From NCBI RefSeq assembly GCF_038096175.1, contig NZ_CP151101.1, positions 62,001 through 126,000 on the forward strand: a DNA stretch of 64,000 nt, given 5' to 3'. Source of the stretch: Nostoc sp. UHCC 0302 (GTDB lineage: Bacteria; Cyanobacteriota; Cyanobacteriia; Cyanobacteriales; Nostocaceae). The translations under genes and the position numbers were made by a program. This document shows, in pieces, positions 44,412 to 52,608 of the stretch; the first letter of the stretch is position 1, and the number at the start of each line of letters is the position of its first letter. Under the pieces are notes generated by a model. It worked only from the letters and a program-made list of their open reading frames with translations, was not told the DNA's origin and did no database searches.

Positions 44412-44542
44412 TTTCCCGAAAAATTATTCGTGCTGGTTTGTACTTGTATGAAAGCGCTGGTGACAGCCATCTTTACGCCAAAATAAAAAACACAGTTTTT
44501 GCATGAAGTCTTGTGGGCTAAAGGGTACAGAGTCAACAGCCT
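44382..44542. mobile_element. 161-bp MITE-like insertion with target-site duplication
   Basis: Perfect 12-bp terminal inverted repeats AGGCTGTTGACT (44382-44393) and AGTCAACAGCCT (44531-44542) bound a non-coding 161-bp element. The 11-bp AGTTGGATGCT flanks both ends (44371-44381 and 44543-44553), as expected of a target duplication; the exact length may be 9-11 bp because the ends share bases with the repeat. A 9-bp internal hairpin (44400-44424, TTTTTCGG/CCGAAAAA) lies near the left end. No transposase is encoded. Removing the element plus one duplication restores the CHAT frame exactly. Confidence 0.85.
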
Positions 44543-44661
44543 AGTTGGATGCTGGGGTAACTAAAGCCCAAGCTCTGCAACGCGCCCAACTTGCGATTCT
44601 AGCTAAAGAGAATCGTCCGTATTTTTGGGCCCCTTATGTTCTTCTGGGCAATTGGTTGTAA
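44543..44661 (+). pseudogene. Detached 3' end of the TPR-CHAT gene
   Basis: Reading from GCT at 44551, codons encode GVTKAQALQRAQLAILAKEN, then RPYFWAPYVLLGNWL and a stop at 44661. That is the standard end of a CHAT domain. It has no start codon and is separated from its gene by the 161-bp element. Confidence 0.88.
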
Positions 44662-44768
44662 TTTTTAATCATAAAGAATAAAGGTGTCAGTCGCCAGAAT
44701 GAGTGAGTTACCTTAATTCTCTAATTGTTACAAAAGAGTGCATCTTTTAGAAAGCTTAGGGGGTCACG

Positions 44769-45935
44769 ATGTTTGGGATGACTAATCCTTGTTTTTTAGG
44801 AATGGTGATTGGAGGTGCGATCGCTTTCGGGGCAAATTGTGCTTCTGCTCAAATTACCCCGGATGGTACTTTGCCTAATAATTCTATCGTTACACCCGAT
44901 GGCAGCACTCTCAATATCACTGGAGGAACACAAGCAGGAAGTAATTTGTTTCACAGCTTTGGCGAGTTTTCTGTTCCTACTGGTGGTACTGCTTCTTTTA
45001 ATAATGCTCTTGATATTCAAAATATCATCAGTCGAGTAACGGGTGGGTCAGTTTCTAACATTGACGGGATAATCAGCACTAAAGGTACAGCTAACCTATT
45101 TCTGATAAATCCCAACGGCATTATTTTTGGTCAGAATGCTCAATTAAATGTTGGTGGCTCTTTTATTGCGACTACAGCGAATGCACTGCAATTTGGAGAT
45201 ATTGGATTTTTTAGTGCTACTGAGAAAAATATCCCTTCACGCTTATTGACTGTTAATCCTTCAGCATTGCTGTTTAATCAAATTAATCAAAACGCTGAGA
45301 TTAAAAATAATTCAGTTGCATTTGCAGGAAAAGATCCAGCAGGCTTTGATGCATTTGGTTTACGAGTACCGGATGGTGAGAGTTTACTCTTGGTAGGTGG
45401 TAATATCAGCATGAGTGGAAAATTAAATGCTTTTGGTGGACGAGTTGAATTAGGAGGGTTAGGCGAACCTGGTACTGTAGCGCTGGGTATAGATGAAGCA
45501 GGTATATTTTTAGCTGGGGCTGGTGGGGGTAATATTGAAATAAAACCTATAGAATTTGTAGAAGTTAATATCCGCTTGATTGAGTTTCAGTTTCCAAGAA
45601 TATCAGTTGATACTGAGGTAATACGAGGTTGCTATAGTCCAGGCTACGCCCAAAATCGGTTTGTGATCACTGGACGCGGCGGTTTCCCAGCCAATCCTAA
45701 AGACATTCTCACTCCTGATGCGCCACAAATAGATTGGGTGTCTTTTAAACCCAGTAACAACAACCGCTCCCTACCACCTGTCACTATTAAACCAACTATC
45801 TCTGCTCCTCAACGGATTGTTGAAGCCACAGGTGCGATGCTCAATGCTAAAGGTCAAATAGTTCTCAGCGCTAATTCATCTAACATTACTCCTCATACTG
45901 CAAGACAGAACCCAATTCAGTGTCATGGTAGCTAA
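44769..45935 (+). CDS. Short second TpsA-type protein
   Basis: A 388-residue TPS passenger. Signal peptide and TPS domain (residues about 28-170; FHSFGEF, NPNGIIFGQNAQL) are nearly identical to those at 36929-39868, and so is the last 130-residue cap (VIRGCYSPGYAQNRFVITGR ... SFKP). The long repeated beta-helix in between is absent and replaced by a glycine-rich stretch of about 50 residues (EPGTVALGIDEAGIFLAGAG). It probably arose by duplication followed by internal deletion. It could be exported by the same TpsB. The gene is intact. Confidence 0.9.
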   Translation: MFGMTNPCFLGMVIGGAIAFGANCASAQITPDGTLPNNSIVTPDGSTLNITGGTQAGSNLFHSFGEFSVPTGGTASFNNALDIQNIISRVTGGSVSNIDGIISTKGTANLFLINPNGIIFGQNAQLNVGGSFIATTANALQFGDIGFFSATEKNIPSRLLTVNPSALLFNQINQNAEIKNNSVAFAGKDPAGFDAFGLRVPDGESLLLVGGNISMSGKLNAFGGRVELGGLGEPGTVALGIDEAGIFLAGAGGGNIEIKPIEFVEVNIRLIEFQFPRISVDTEVIRGCYSPGYAQNRFVITGRGGFPANPKDILTPDAPQIDWVSFKPSNNNRSLPPVTIKPTISAPQRIVEATGAMLNAKGQIVLSANSSNITPHTARQNPIQCHGS

Positions 45936-45944
45936 TACCCCTGC

Positions 45945-46215
45945 ATCGGATACCGCCTCATTGTCTCTTGCAATTCCACAGCCTCGACCAAGGCGCGTAT
46001 ACACTAACCCTGACATTGCTAATCGCAATCGCAATCGCAATCGCAATCGCAATCGCAATCCTCTCCTGCTTTGCCCACTCAAATGGAGCAATTACATTAG
46101 ATTTCCTCTGTGCCGCTTCTGGCTTTAGGGAGAAATACAACCTTTGGTGATTTGATTCCCTTACTTGTTCATAGTGCCTGTTTTAAAGTTAGCGATTGCA
46201 TGAAGCATTGCTATA
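45945..46215 (-). pseudogene. Relic of a winged-helix plasmid gene like 13809-14870
   Basis: Read on the minus strand, the segment parallels the 3' quarter of the 13809-14870 gene. Codons for FEWAKQERIAIA correspond to FEWARQQRIVIA, and flanking strings such as TTTGCCCACTC and GTATACAC align in order. The frame is broken and a microsatellite has expanded inside. It lies directly behind the second plasmid-type module, where an intact copy would be expected. Confidence 0.65.
46021..46060. repeat. AATCGC hexanucleotide microsatellite
   Basis: Six full copies of AATCGC plus AATC. The matching place in the intact gene at 13809-14870 has only one or two copies of a similar string, so the array has grown after the duplication. 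In frame on the minus strand it encodes alternating Ile-Ala. Confidence 0.85.
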
Positions 46216-46228
46216 CTGGGCAATAACG

Positions 46229-47476
46229 TTACCCCTCCCAATCGAGCAACACCCCATCCACAATCGCAACACCCCACTGTGGAAACTTTATCAGCAATTT
46301 CTTGATCACTATCACTAGTGCCGGATCATCCCAGCACGAGAGCAAGAACTCAAAGCCTGGATTCTGTCCCGAAGTGCTTGCCACCTTGAGTTTCTGCATA
46401 CGCTCCGGTCGCATATTTGACCGCGCAACAATCGCCTCATGCGACCATTTTTCGGGATTTACGACGCGTGCGGCGGAACCAGTGCCTTCATAACAGTCTT
46501 TCACTTCAACACCAAAGGCTTGGTTTTCTCCTGACAACAAAACTGAATTTCCCTGTTCTACCTGCCCCTGAGTTTGATTAGTGTAGAGGTGAAACGGCTT
46601 ATCGTTAGACATCGCTAAACTTGAAGAAAATTCATTTTGGGCAACGGACGCGGTGGAACAAGCACCTTCATGAGGGAATATCGCTTCAACGCCACAGTCC
46701 TGATTATCAGCCAATAACGGAGCAGGTTGACTCTGTGCAGTATTCACAAGCGCTAGCGTTGGCGCAGCCTCTCGTAGAGATGTACAGTCCGTTACCGCAG
46801 GTAACTCAACTTCATTCTCTGACACGCTTTGAACAGACTGAGGCGACGCGACCCCCAAGGGCGCGTGAGCCGTCTCACAAGAGGGCAAAATCTCATAAAG
46901 CGTATCAGAGATACATCTCACAAACTCATTTGATGAGTTTGTGAGATGTTCCTGAGTAGTTCGTGAGGGTTGTTGAAACGCTTGCTCTGACTGGGTTTCG
47001 CCTGAAATAGACGCTTCGTATAAATAACGGATTTCTTCGGAGCCAGCATCTTTCTCTAAAATCTCAGTATTTGGTTCTTGTTTTTGAGAATCTGGTTGTT
47101 GGTTTTCAGAATTGGCTTTCTCCCAAAACTCCTTCATTCTGCTACCATGCAAATTCCGTACCATCCAGCGCACAGTTTCTCGGCCATCCTGAATCGACTT
47201 GTCAGGCTTGAAGATGAACAGCCCACTTTCAGCTAGAATTTTCTTTGCAGAGATAAAAGTACTGTAGCTAAGAGCAGTAGTCAGCGGCATCCACCGAGAA
47301 CCATAGGGGTCAGCCGTCCACGCCTCCTGCCACAATTGTGTCACTGAGGGTTTTTGTTGCGATGCCCACAGCATATCTTCTATGGGAATAATCACATGAA
47401 GCCTTTTATATGGTGACTGTGGAATACTTGCGGCGGCAGACTTTTTGGACTTGGGACGAGTGATAGTTGCAGTCAT
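46229..47476 (-). CDS. Plasmid-module protein, function unknown, 415 aa
   Basis: No named family is recognised. The N-terminal third is protein-like, with a conserved-looking HVIIPIEDMLWASQQKPSVT and a helix-turn-helix-like run (YSTFISAKKILAESGLFIFK) as found in plasmid replication proteins. The middle (about 125-340) is a long low-complexity, glutamine/serine-rich linker. The C-terminus (EFLLSCWDDPALVIVIKKLL) is a short conserved block. Domain layout (HTH, disordered linker, small C-terminal unit) parallels the 13809-14870 protein. It lies downstream of the 47705-49303 gene on the same strand. Confidence 0.7.
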   Translation of the reverse strand: MTATITRPKSKKSAAASIPQSPYKRLHVIIPIEDMLWASQQKPSVTQLWQEAWTADPYGSRWMPLTTALSYSTFISAKKILAESGLFIFKPDKSIQDGRETVRWMVRNLHGSRMKEFWEKANSENQQPDSQKQEPNTEILEKDAGSEEIRYLYEASISGETQSEQAFQQPSRTTQEHLTNSSNEFVRCISDTLYEILPSCETAHAPLGVASPQSVQSVSENEVELPAVTDCTSLREAAPTLALVNTAQSQPAPLLADNQDCGVEAIFPHEGACSTASVAQNEFSSSLAMSNDKPFHLYTNQTQGQVEQGNSVLLSGENQAFGVEVKDCYEGTGSAARVVNPEKWSHEAIVARSNMRPERMQKLKVASTSGQNPGFEFLLSCWDDPALVIVIKKLLIKFPQWGVAIVDGVLLDWEG

Positions 47477-47704
47477 TTTTCAACCTCTTATTTATGTTGA
47501 CGCACGAAATTAATCTCCGCTATGGTCGCGGAGTTAAGTATTCATATTTATTTGTCTAAAAACTCACTCTCTGCTTTGGCAGTACAACTAGCAGGTTTGT
47601 TAAAATTTAGCTGTTGTCTACCAGAAAGCGGCGGGGACACATTTCAAAGGGTGATTGCAGAGTTTCTAACGCTTGCAATCGCTCTAGCCAAAAACCTCGT
47701 TTAC

Positions 47705-49303
47705 TCAGGTATGTGGTTGCCAGAATCGCAACTCGTTCCTGGAATAAGTTTCAGTCTTTTTCAACTCATTACGCCAGTGTTCCCAGGCTACAACTACTGT
47801 TTCCCCTAGCTCTTCCACAACTTCACCCTTTTGCAAATACAGAGTTCGGTATGGGTCAGCATGAGCAACAATAGAACCGATGCCAATCGTGCGGGGTTCA
47901 GTAGATGAGTTTTCTAGAGATTTGATTAACTCTGTTTCCTGAGTGGTCAATTCCGCCCAGTAATCCGATTTAATTACCTCATATTCTTGGGCAACGCTCC
48001 GAAAATCTTGCCACGTACATCCAGCCTTGGACAACACTCGCCTAATATCGCTAACTGCCTGGGGCAGCATTTCCAACTGCTCGGCACGGTAGGCGATCGC
48101 CTGCGGTGTCGGTTCACTCCTCAGAATTATCGCCGCAGCTTCGAGCGCTTGGGTGTTGTTCATCGCGCTGGCCAGATTCTTCAAAGCCATGCCCATCAGC
48201 CGTAGACATTCCTGGGCGTTTTCTTTGGGTGGTTCCTGGGCAAGCGAGCGCAGGTCAATCGTCTTCTCCAGGGCAAGTTTCACCTGTTTGTTCAGTGCCT
48301 TGGTTGCTTGCTGGTTCATGGTGTTCCCCCACTGCTGGGTAGGACGTTGTTCTAAGGCGTTTTCTAACTCCTGAATACGTTGCTGCAATCGCTGATTCTC
48401 CAGTTCCAGTTGCCTCAACCCCTCCATCTCATCTAGGCGCTGCTGTAACTTTATGTTCTCTAACTTTTGCTGCTGGTAGAGTTTTTGGGATGATTCAAGT
48501 TGTTCTCTTATTTGTGCTTCGGCTCTGGCATTAGCTTCTGTTTGCAAGCCAATCCTCAACTCCTGCTCCAAGCGCTCTAGCTCCCGCCTGTGCTGTTCTT
48601 TTAGATCCGCAATCACTTCGGCATATTCTTTGGGGTATTTCCGATCACTCGAAAATGACGCAATTGTGTCATTTTCATCAGTCAAATCACGATTGTTTAC
48701 CAGTAGTCTCTCGCCATCGCTGAAAGTGACAATTTGCTGTGAAGTGTTTGGTGCGTCTGCCTCAATCACTCCAGATTCGCCGTAACGGGGATGAGATTGT
48801 GATGAAACCCTGACCGTTTGACACAATTGCGTTTTGGGTTTTTCTTCTGTTGTGGTAGTATCAGCCGGATTTGACGTTTTAGGTACTACTTCCCTTACTG
48901 CTTTAGCGAAATCGGCGGCAGTGGGGAAGGGTTTTTCTTTGGAAGCGATCGCAACGACTTCTCGCAACTTGTCAGGTGTTTTAACTAACCGGAGCAGGGG
49001 ACGGGTCTGGGATGGTTTAGTAATCTTTTCCCTGAGCGACTCTGGCAGAGTGTCAACCACCTTACTAGCAGCGAGCAAATCCCTGACGCGACGGTAACCG
49101 CCATATCTGGTAAGTTCTTTTTCGCAATAGCTTTCAAAACTGGTGTACCCAGCATCCTTGAAATAGCGGTTGTCTCGCATTAACTGCAATTCTTCTATTG
49201 CCTGCCACTCGAATCGATCAATGGCGGCTAAGGTATCGAGTATGCTGCTGTTGAGACTGCTGTAGTCGAATTCTGGCGTTTGTTCTGGCTCTAGTGTCAG
49301 CAT
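47705..49303 (-). CDS. Long coiled-coil plasmid-module protein, ParB-like N-terminus
   Basis: A 532-residue protein. The N-terminal 130 residues are helical and recall ParB/KorB-type DNA-binding regions (YTSFESYCEKELTRYGGYRR, then VRDLLAASKVVDTLP). Next is a small beta unit (HPRYGESGVIEADAPNTSQQ ... GERLLVNNRDL), a long coiled coil (about 220-345), a helical region, and a C-terminal SH3-like unit (IGIGSIVAHADPYRTLYLQK ... VVVAWEHW). It is probably a DNA-binding protein of replicon maintenance; that is inference from shape and context. The ATG lies 97 bp from the motif shared with the other module. Confidence 0.72.
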   Translation of the reverse strand: MLTLEPEQTPEFDYSSLNSSILDTLAAIDRFEWQAIEELQLMRDNRYFKDAGYTSFESYCEKELTRYGGYRRVRDLLAASKVVDTLPESLREKITKPSQTRPLLRLVKTPDKLREVVAIASKEKPFPTAADFAKAVREVVPKTSNPADTTTTEEKPKTQLCQTVRVSSQSHPRYGESGVIEADAPNTSQQIVTFSDGERLLVNNRDLTDENDTIASFSSDRKYPKEYAEVIADLKEQHRRELERLEQELRIGLQTEANARAEAQIREQLESSQKLYQQQKLENIKLQQRLDEMEGLRQLELENQRLQQRIQELENALEQRPTQQWGNTMNQQATKALNKQVKLALEKTIDLRSLAQEPPKENAQECLRLMGMALKNLASAMNNTQALEAAAIILRSEPTPQAIAYRAEQLEMLPQAVSDIRRVLSKAGCTWQDFRSVAQEYEVIKSDYWAELTTQETELIKSLENSSTEPRTIGIGSIVAHADPYRTLYLQKGEVVEELGETVVVAWEHWRNELKKTETYSRNELRFWQPHT

Positions 49304-49399
49304 TTTTCTTGCCCACTATGGTAAATGCTTGAAAATTGTGGTGTTGCAGTTTAACCAAAGTGAACTGGAGAGCTGATTTGAGTGGTTTTCCCAAAAATA

Positions 49400-49428
49400 T
49401 GTCAGCATTGTAATAAGCTCACTTTGTC
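49400..49428. promoter_or_regulatory. 29-bp motif shared with 15907-15935
   Basis: TGTCAGCATTGTAATAAGCT followed by CACTTTGTC differs at about five positions from the copy at 15907-15935. Both lie in HIP1-rich control regions upstream of a leftward plasmid-module gene and beside an XRE gene. It could be an operator for the XRE proteins, an iteron-like or partition site, or a promoter. Confidence 0.6.
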
Positions 49429-49477
49429 TTAACGGATTGAGCAGGCGATCGCAGTGCTTTGGTCGGCGGCGATCGCT

Positions 49478-49804
49478 TTATGCTGCAAGGCTTTGCATAT
49501 TCGGTTTAGCAGTTTTTAAAGTTCCCTGGTTCAGACCAGGGAGTAACCCCATTTGTTGTGGAGTATCTTGTCTAGGGTTTGCCTCATCGTCAGGGATAAA
49601 AACGATCAAATCCCCAGGTTGGCATCCAAGAGCAACGCAAAGTCCATTAAGTCTTTCTCCTGTTAAGCGAGGCATTTCATCTGTTTTCCTCAGCCGGGAA
49701 ACAGAGTTTTCGTCAATTCCAAGAAATGCTGCCAAGTCTTTGTTTTTGATGCGCTGCCTTGCCATCACTTCATTTAACTTCCAAACAATCATCTGCTTTT
49801 TCAT
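49478..49804 (-). CDS. XRE-family HTH regulator
   Basis: A 108-residue protein. The Cro/C1 HTH spans about residues 6-70 (LNEVMARQRIKNKDLAAFLG, DENSVSRLRKTDEMP, LNGLCVALGCQPGDLI), the last part being the classic end of the domain. The C-terminal tail is polar. A strong ribosome-binding site GGGAGGTG precedes the ATG at 49804. It lies leftward in the second plasmid-type module, corresponding to the rightward XRE gene at 16062-16373. Confidence 0.88.
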   Translation of the reverse strand: MKKQMIVWKLNEVMARQRIKNKDLAAFLGIDENSVSRLRKTDEMPRLTGERLNGLCVALGCQPGDLIVFIPDDEANPRQDTPQQMGLLPGLNQGTLKTAKPNMQSLAA

Positions 49805-50100
49805 GCGACACCTCCCTTAGTTTAATCCTCGTCTTGCTTGGATAAATCAACTACTAATCAGTATACATATTAGATAATGCTTTATCCAACTCAGATGTAT
49901 ATTAATAAATATTCTATAGGTAAATATATGATTGTTATTGATAAAATTCTACGTCTCATATATATTTATATATATGAGATAAAGATAAATAAACTGCCTG
50001 CACCTGAACACATCAAGCAAAAAGCGATCGCCTCGGTCTGGACAACTCAAGCGATCGCCTTTTAGATTTCCCACCCTCTACAGATGGAGTAACAAATATA
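49805..50100. promoter_or_regulatory. Intergenic region with two hairpins
   Basis: It holds an 11-bp AT-only hairpin TCTCATATATA/TATATATGAGA (49954-49979). A HIP1-containing hairpin AAAAAGCGATCGC/GCGATCGCCTTTT (50019-50063) has one mismatch, ends in T's, and lies 37 bp before the 50101 gene. The second is the counterpart of the hairpin at 16836-16876. Confidence 0.55.
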
Positions 50101-51222
50101 ATGACATACACCACATATACCCAACAACAGCTGCAACTCAAATCGATAGCTCGGCTCAAAGAAATCTACAGCCAGATTGGTGCTACCGTTGAAGTTACAG
50201 ACAAGCGCTGCAAAGATGCCTGGGTGAAAGCAATCACCACTTACCAATCCTCCCAACTCCGCAAGGTCGATGAGCAAGCGATTGCCCAAGCCGAGCTAGA
50301 GCGTCACATCGAAGCACAAGTGCAAGCTGTAGCACCAGAAGAATTTACAGTTGTAGAAATCAGCTTTTACGATCACGAAATTTACGCCGCTTCAAAACTG
50401 ATTGCAACTATAACTTACGACGACAGTCACTTGACTCAGCGTTGGGTAGCGATGGTCAATGGCAGAGAAGTGTTCCGCCGTGGCTGGTGGCAAAAGTGTT
50501 ACAGCGATATTTGCTGGCACTACAAGCGGGGGACTTTATTCGCTCTGTTACCTGCCACTGCTCAATCATCAACTACTGAAGAACCCGCATCAGCAGACGA
50601 CACCACAGAAATAACCACAGCAAAACAACCCCTGGTGGAATGGGACTTCAGCATTCCCAAGTGGAATTCACCTGCCGCCATCTGTCCCACCTGCAATGGA
50701 GGCGGCTGCGGCAACTGCAATTATCACGGCATCCGTGCAGTGGACTTGTGCCAGCCCCAAGACGACTATCGCCTGCACTACCTGGGACGCACTGATATTC
50801 AAACTGCTTACAATGTTTACAAGGGTGACGAACACCTGGGGATTGTGTTCAGAGTGCGTAACAGTGATTGCTTTTGGGAAAATGACTCAGCCGCGCATTA
50901 TTGGCTGAGTCAAAAAGGTGTAAATTGTATCTCTGTAAAAGATGCTATCAAAGGTTTAAAACCAACGGAAGTTCATCTCGAACACAATACAGTATCTTCA
51001 AAGTCAGATTCTCTATTTGGAAGCTATTTAGCAGTGGAACAGCATACTGATGACGGGGTAAACTATAATTGTCAGACAGTACTTTCTATTCCCATCAGTA
51101 TTAAGGAAAGGCAAGAATTTGACGCTTTTACTAATATAGATACAGATAATACTAGCACTATCCCTATGTGGAAGTGGATGCTAGAATTCGAGACTCAGAC
51201 GGAAGAATTAATAGCAGCTTAA
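50101..51222 (+). CDS. Orphan protein with CxxC zinc-binding motif, paralogue of 16901-17506
   Basis: A 373-residue protein. The N-terminal 60 residues (QQQLQLKSIARLKEIYSQIG, KDAWVKAITTYQSSQ) look like a SAP-like helical DNA-binding unit. Residues about 83-148 are the domain shared with the 16901 product (YAASKLIATITYDDSHLTQR, DICWHYKRGTL). A zinc-finger-like cluster CPTCNGGGCGNCNYHG follows at about 198-213, in the style of DnaJ cysteine repeats. The C-terminal half is beta-rich. A role in DNA handling of the replicon is plausible but unproven. Confidence 0.78.
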   Translation: MTYTTYTQQQLQLKSIARLKEIYSQIGATVEVTDKRCKDAWVKAITTYQSSQLRKVDEQAIAQAELERHIEAQVQAVAPEEFTVVEISFYDHEIYAASKLIATITYDDSHLTQRWVAMVNGREVFRRGWWQKCYSDICWHYKRGTLFALLPATAQSSTTEEPASADDTTEITTAKQPLVEWDFSIPKWNSPAAICPTCNGGGCGNCNYHGIRAVDLCQPQDDYRLHYLGRTDIQTAYNVYKGDEHLGIVFRVRNSDCFWENDSAAHYWLSQKGVNCISVKDAIKGLKPTEVHLEHNTVSSKSDSLFGSYLAVEQHTDDGVNYNCQTVLSIPISIKERQEFDAFTNIDTDNTSTIPMWKWMLEFETQTEELIAA

Positions 51223-51223
51223 G

Positions 51224-51257
51224 AAAAGTGGGTAGGTATTTCAATTACCCACCCTTT
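51224..51257 (+). terminator. Rho-independent terminator
   Basis: A 7-bp stem GTGGGTA/TACCCAC (51228-51234 and 51246-51252), flanked by AAAA and CCTTT, immediately after the 50101 gene. Confidence 0.75.
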
Positions 51258-51306
51258 ACCACGCTAGATTATCTACTTGTAATAATTTATTCCTTGTTAC
51301 CCACCA

Positions 51307-51510
51307 ATGAAACCAGTTGAAATACTGAAAGATTTTAACTCGTGCTACGTGAAGATTCAGGCTGTAGCGCAGTCTCCAGAATGGCAGAAGTTGATTGCAG
51401 AGATGAAGATTGACCCAGAAGCGGCAACGCATTTAGGCGATGTACTGCATTATTTGGAAGTAGCAATAGGATGTGTAGATGAATGTATTAATCAGGAAAA
51501 GAAATCATGA
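51307..51510 (+). CDS. Small orphan protein, 67 aa
   Basis: A helical protein (EILKDFNSCYVKIQAVAQSP; THLGDVLHYLEVAIGCVDEC) with three Cys and no recognised family. It is the first of a run of small genes to 53137. The ATG has no strong ribosome-binding site. Its helix pattern resembles that of the small protein at 52110-52376 (VLHYLEVAIGCVDE versus VLEAILEVERIIHD), hinting at a common origin. Confidence 0.6.
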   Translation: MKPVEILKDFNSCYVKIQAVAQSPEWQKLIAEMKIDPEAATHLGDVLHYLEVAIGCVDECINQEKKS

Positions 51511-51569
51511 ATCTGTATGCATCCTAAAAAATCAATTGCATGAACTATACGTTATAAGGATAAAACATT

Positions 51570-51770
51570 ATGCCGCGAAAGAACTCACATCCGACCTCAC
51601 AAGACAGTTCTTCTCTATGCCTGCAATATATAAAGCGTTGTGGGGGCAGCGCAAGACTCAGTAGCATCCATTTTAGTATTGCGGTGATTCAAACACTGAT
51701 AAATAACAACTTGGTAAAAATTACGAATACAGGTGCAGGAATTTATGTGGAGGTAAACGACGTAGCATGA
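51570..51770 (+). CDS. Small orphan protein, 66 aa
   Basis: The C-terminal 40 residues look like a winged-helix fragment (RCGGSARLSSIHFSIAVIQT, NNNLVKITNTGAGIYVEVN). The N-terminus is polar. The stop overlaps the ATG of the next gene (ATGA), which supports it being translated. No family is assigned. Confidence 0.5.
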   Translation: MPRKNSHPTSQDSSSLCLQYIKRCGGSARLSSIHFSIAVIQTLINNNLVKITNTGAGIYVEVNDVA

Positions 51771-52096
51771 GAACGCGCCAAACAATTCAATCAGCCTCTA
51801 CCAAAATAGTTCTTCGCCGCCGTACTAGACGGAGATTTAACCCCAGAATTTTCATTGATCGAACTCTGGAAACAGCAGCAATTGTATCATTACTGACTAC
51901 TGGATTGTCGGGAGTAGGAGCGATGGCTTGCTGGGGAATGGAGATTGTCGAAATGAATGCCAATCCCAACATAATTATCTCTGGTTGGCAGTACCAAAAA
52001 AACATCTGCCTCGGAGGAATGCTGGTGAGTTTTTCAGCTTTTTTGGGCAGTGCTTTGGTCGGAGCAGGCTTTAGTATTCACCAGGACAAATTTTAG
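51767..52096 (+). CDS. Small two-helix membrane protein, paralogue of 52781-53137
   Basis: A 109-residue protein with a very basic N-terminus (IVLRRRTRRRFNPRIFIDR) and two membrane helices (about 38-58 and 80-100). The loop between contains CWGMEIVE and WQYQKNICLGGML. The same order of features (CWALEIM ... HKNKHICFGWMLIALGSFCG) is seen in the product of 52781-53137, so the two are paralogues with conserved Cys and Trp. It overlaps the preceding stop by 4 bp. Function unknown; inner-membrane location is inferred. Confidence 0.7.
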   Translation: MRTRQTIQSASTKIVLRRRTRRRFNPRIFIDRTLETAAIVSLLTTGLSGVGAMACWGMEIVEMNANPNIIISGWQYQKNICLGGMLVSFSAFLGSALVGAGFSIHQDKF

Positions 52097-52109
52097 GAGT
52101 AGCTGCTGT

Positions 52110-52376
52110 ATGGAAATGAAACTGTCAACATCAGAGATTCGGGCTATTTTGCAGGGATGTCAATATACTTTGCGCTTCATAGGGAGCAGTAAGGATTATC
52201 GTCAGCTACAAGGGTCACCTGACTTTTCGACCTCGAATAATGTCTACCTGAAAGATGCAGTAAATATTTTGGGCGAGGTGTTAGAAGCCATTCTTGAAGT
52301 GGAACGTATCATTCATGACCAAAAAGAATCAGGAGAGGGCGATACAGATTTATCAGAGAGTAGCAGCACTTTTTAG
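52110..52376 (+). CDS. Small helical orphan protein, 88 aa
   Basis: Start ATG 52110 chosen because AGGAG lies 11 bp upstream and it follows the preceding stop by 13 bp; the frame is open further back but overlaps the membrane-protein gene. The product (STSEIRAILQGCQYTLRFIG ... LKDAVNILGEVLEAILEVER) is helical and ends in an acidic Ser-rich tail. No family is recognised. Confidence 0.6.
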   Translation: MEMKLSTSEIRAILQGCQYTLRFIGSSKDYRQLQGSPDFSTSNNVYLKDAVNILGEVLEAILEVERIIHDQKESGEGDTDLSESSSTF

Positions 52377-52404
52377 CTCAAACAAATCAAAGGAGAATAT
52401 TTTT

Positions 52405-52608
52405 ATGAAACGAACTCACATTATCGCTTTTTGCATCACTGGAACAGCAACAGCTATTGCTATTGGGTATTTTGGTGTACAGTTTTTGGGGCGAAACACG
52501 ATATATGCCATCAGTGGGGGAACTATTGGGCTGGGTATGGGTACATTGGGAATTCAAGTTTTGGAAAAGAAAAGGACAAAAGCAAAAAAATTGAGAGTAG
52601 TCGATTAA
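52405..52608 (+). CDS. Small membrane protein, 67 aa
   Basis: Two glycine-rich membrane helices (HIIAFCITGTATAIAIGYFG; TIYAISGGTIGLGMGTLGIQ) followed by a basic tail (EKKRTKAKKLRV). The start is ATG 52405 with AGGAGA 9 bp upstream; the frame extends upstream to 52294 but without support. The composition recalls small hydrophobic plasmid proteins and holin-like peptides, which is only a resemblance. Confidence 0.6.
   Translation: MKRTHIIAFCITGTATAIAIGYFGVQFLGRNTIYAISGGTIGLGMGTLGIQVLEKKRTKAKKLRVVD

Noticed and set aside
46021-46060. Possible CRISPR array
   Set aside because: It is a pure 6-bp tandem repeat with no spacers.
46621-46944. Plus-strand frame within the 46229-47476 gene
   Set aside because: It lies opposite a low-complexity linker of a longer minus-strand gene and has no ribosome-binding site or protein-like pattern.
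47522-47809. Plus-strand frame in the gap between 47476 and 47705
   Set aside because: It overlaps the end of the 47705-49303 gene, the start has no ribosome-binding site, and the product shows no recognisable domain.
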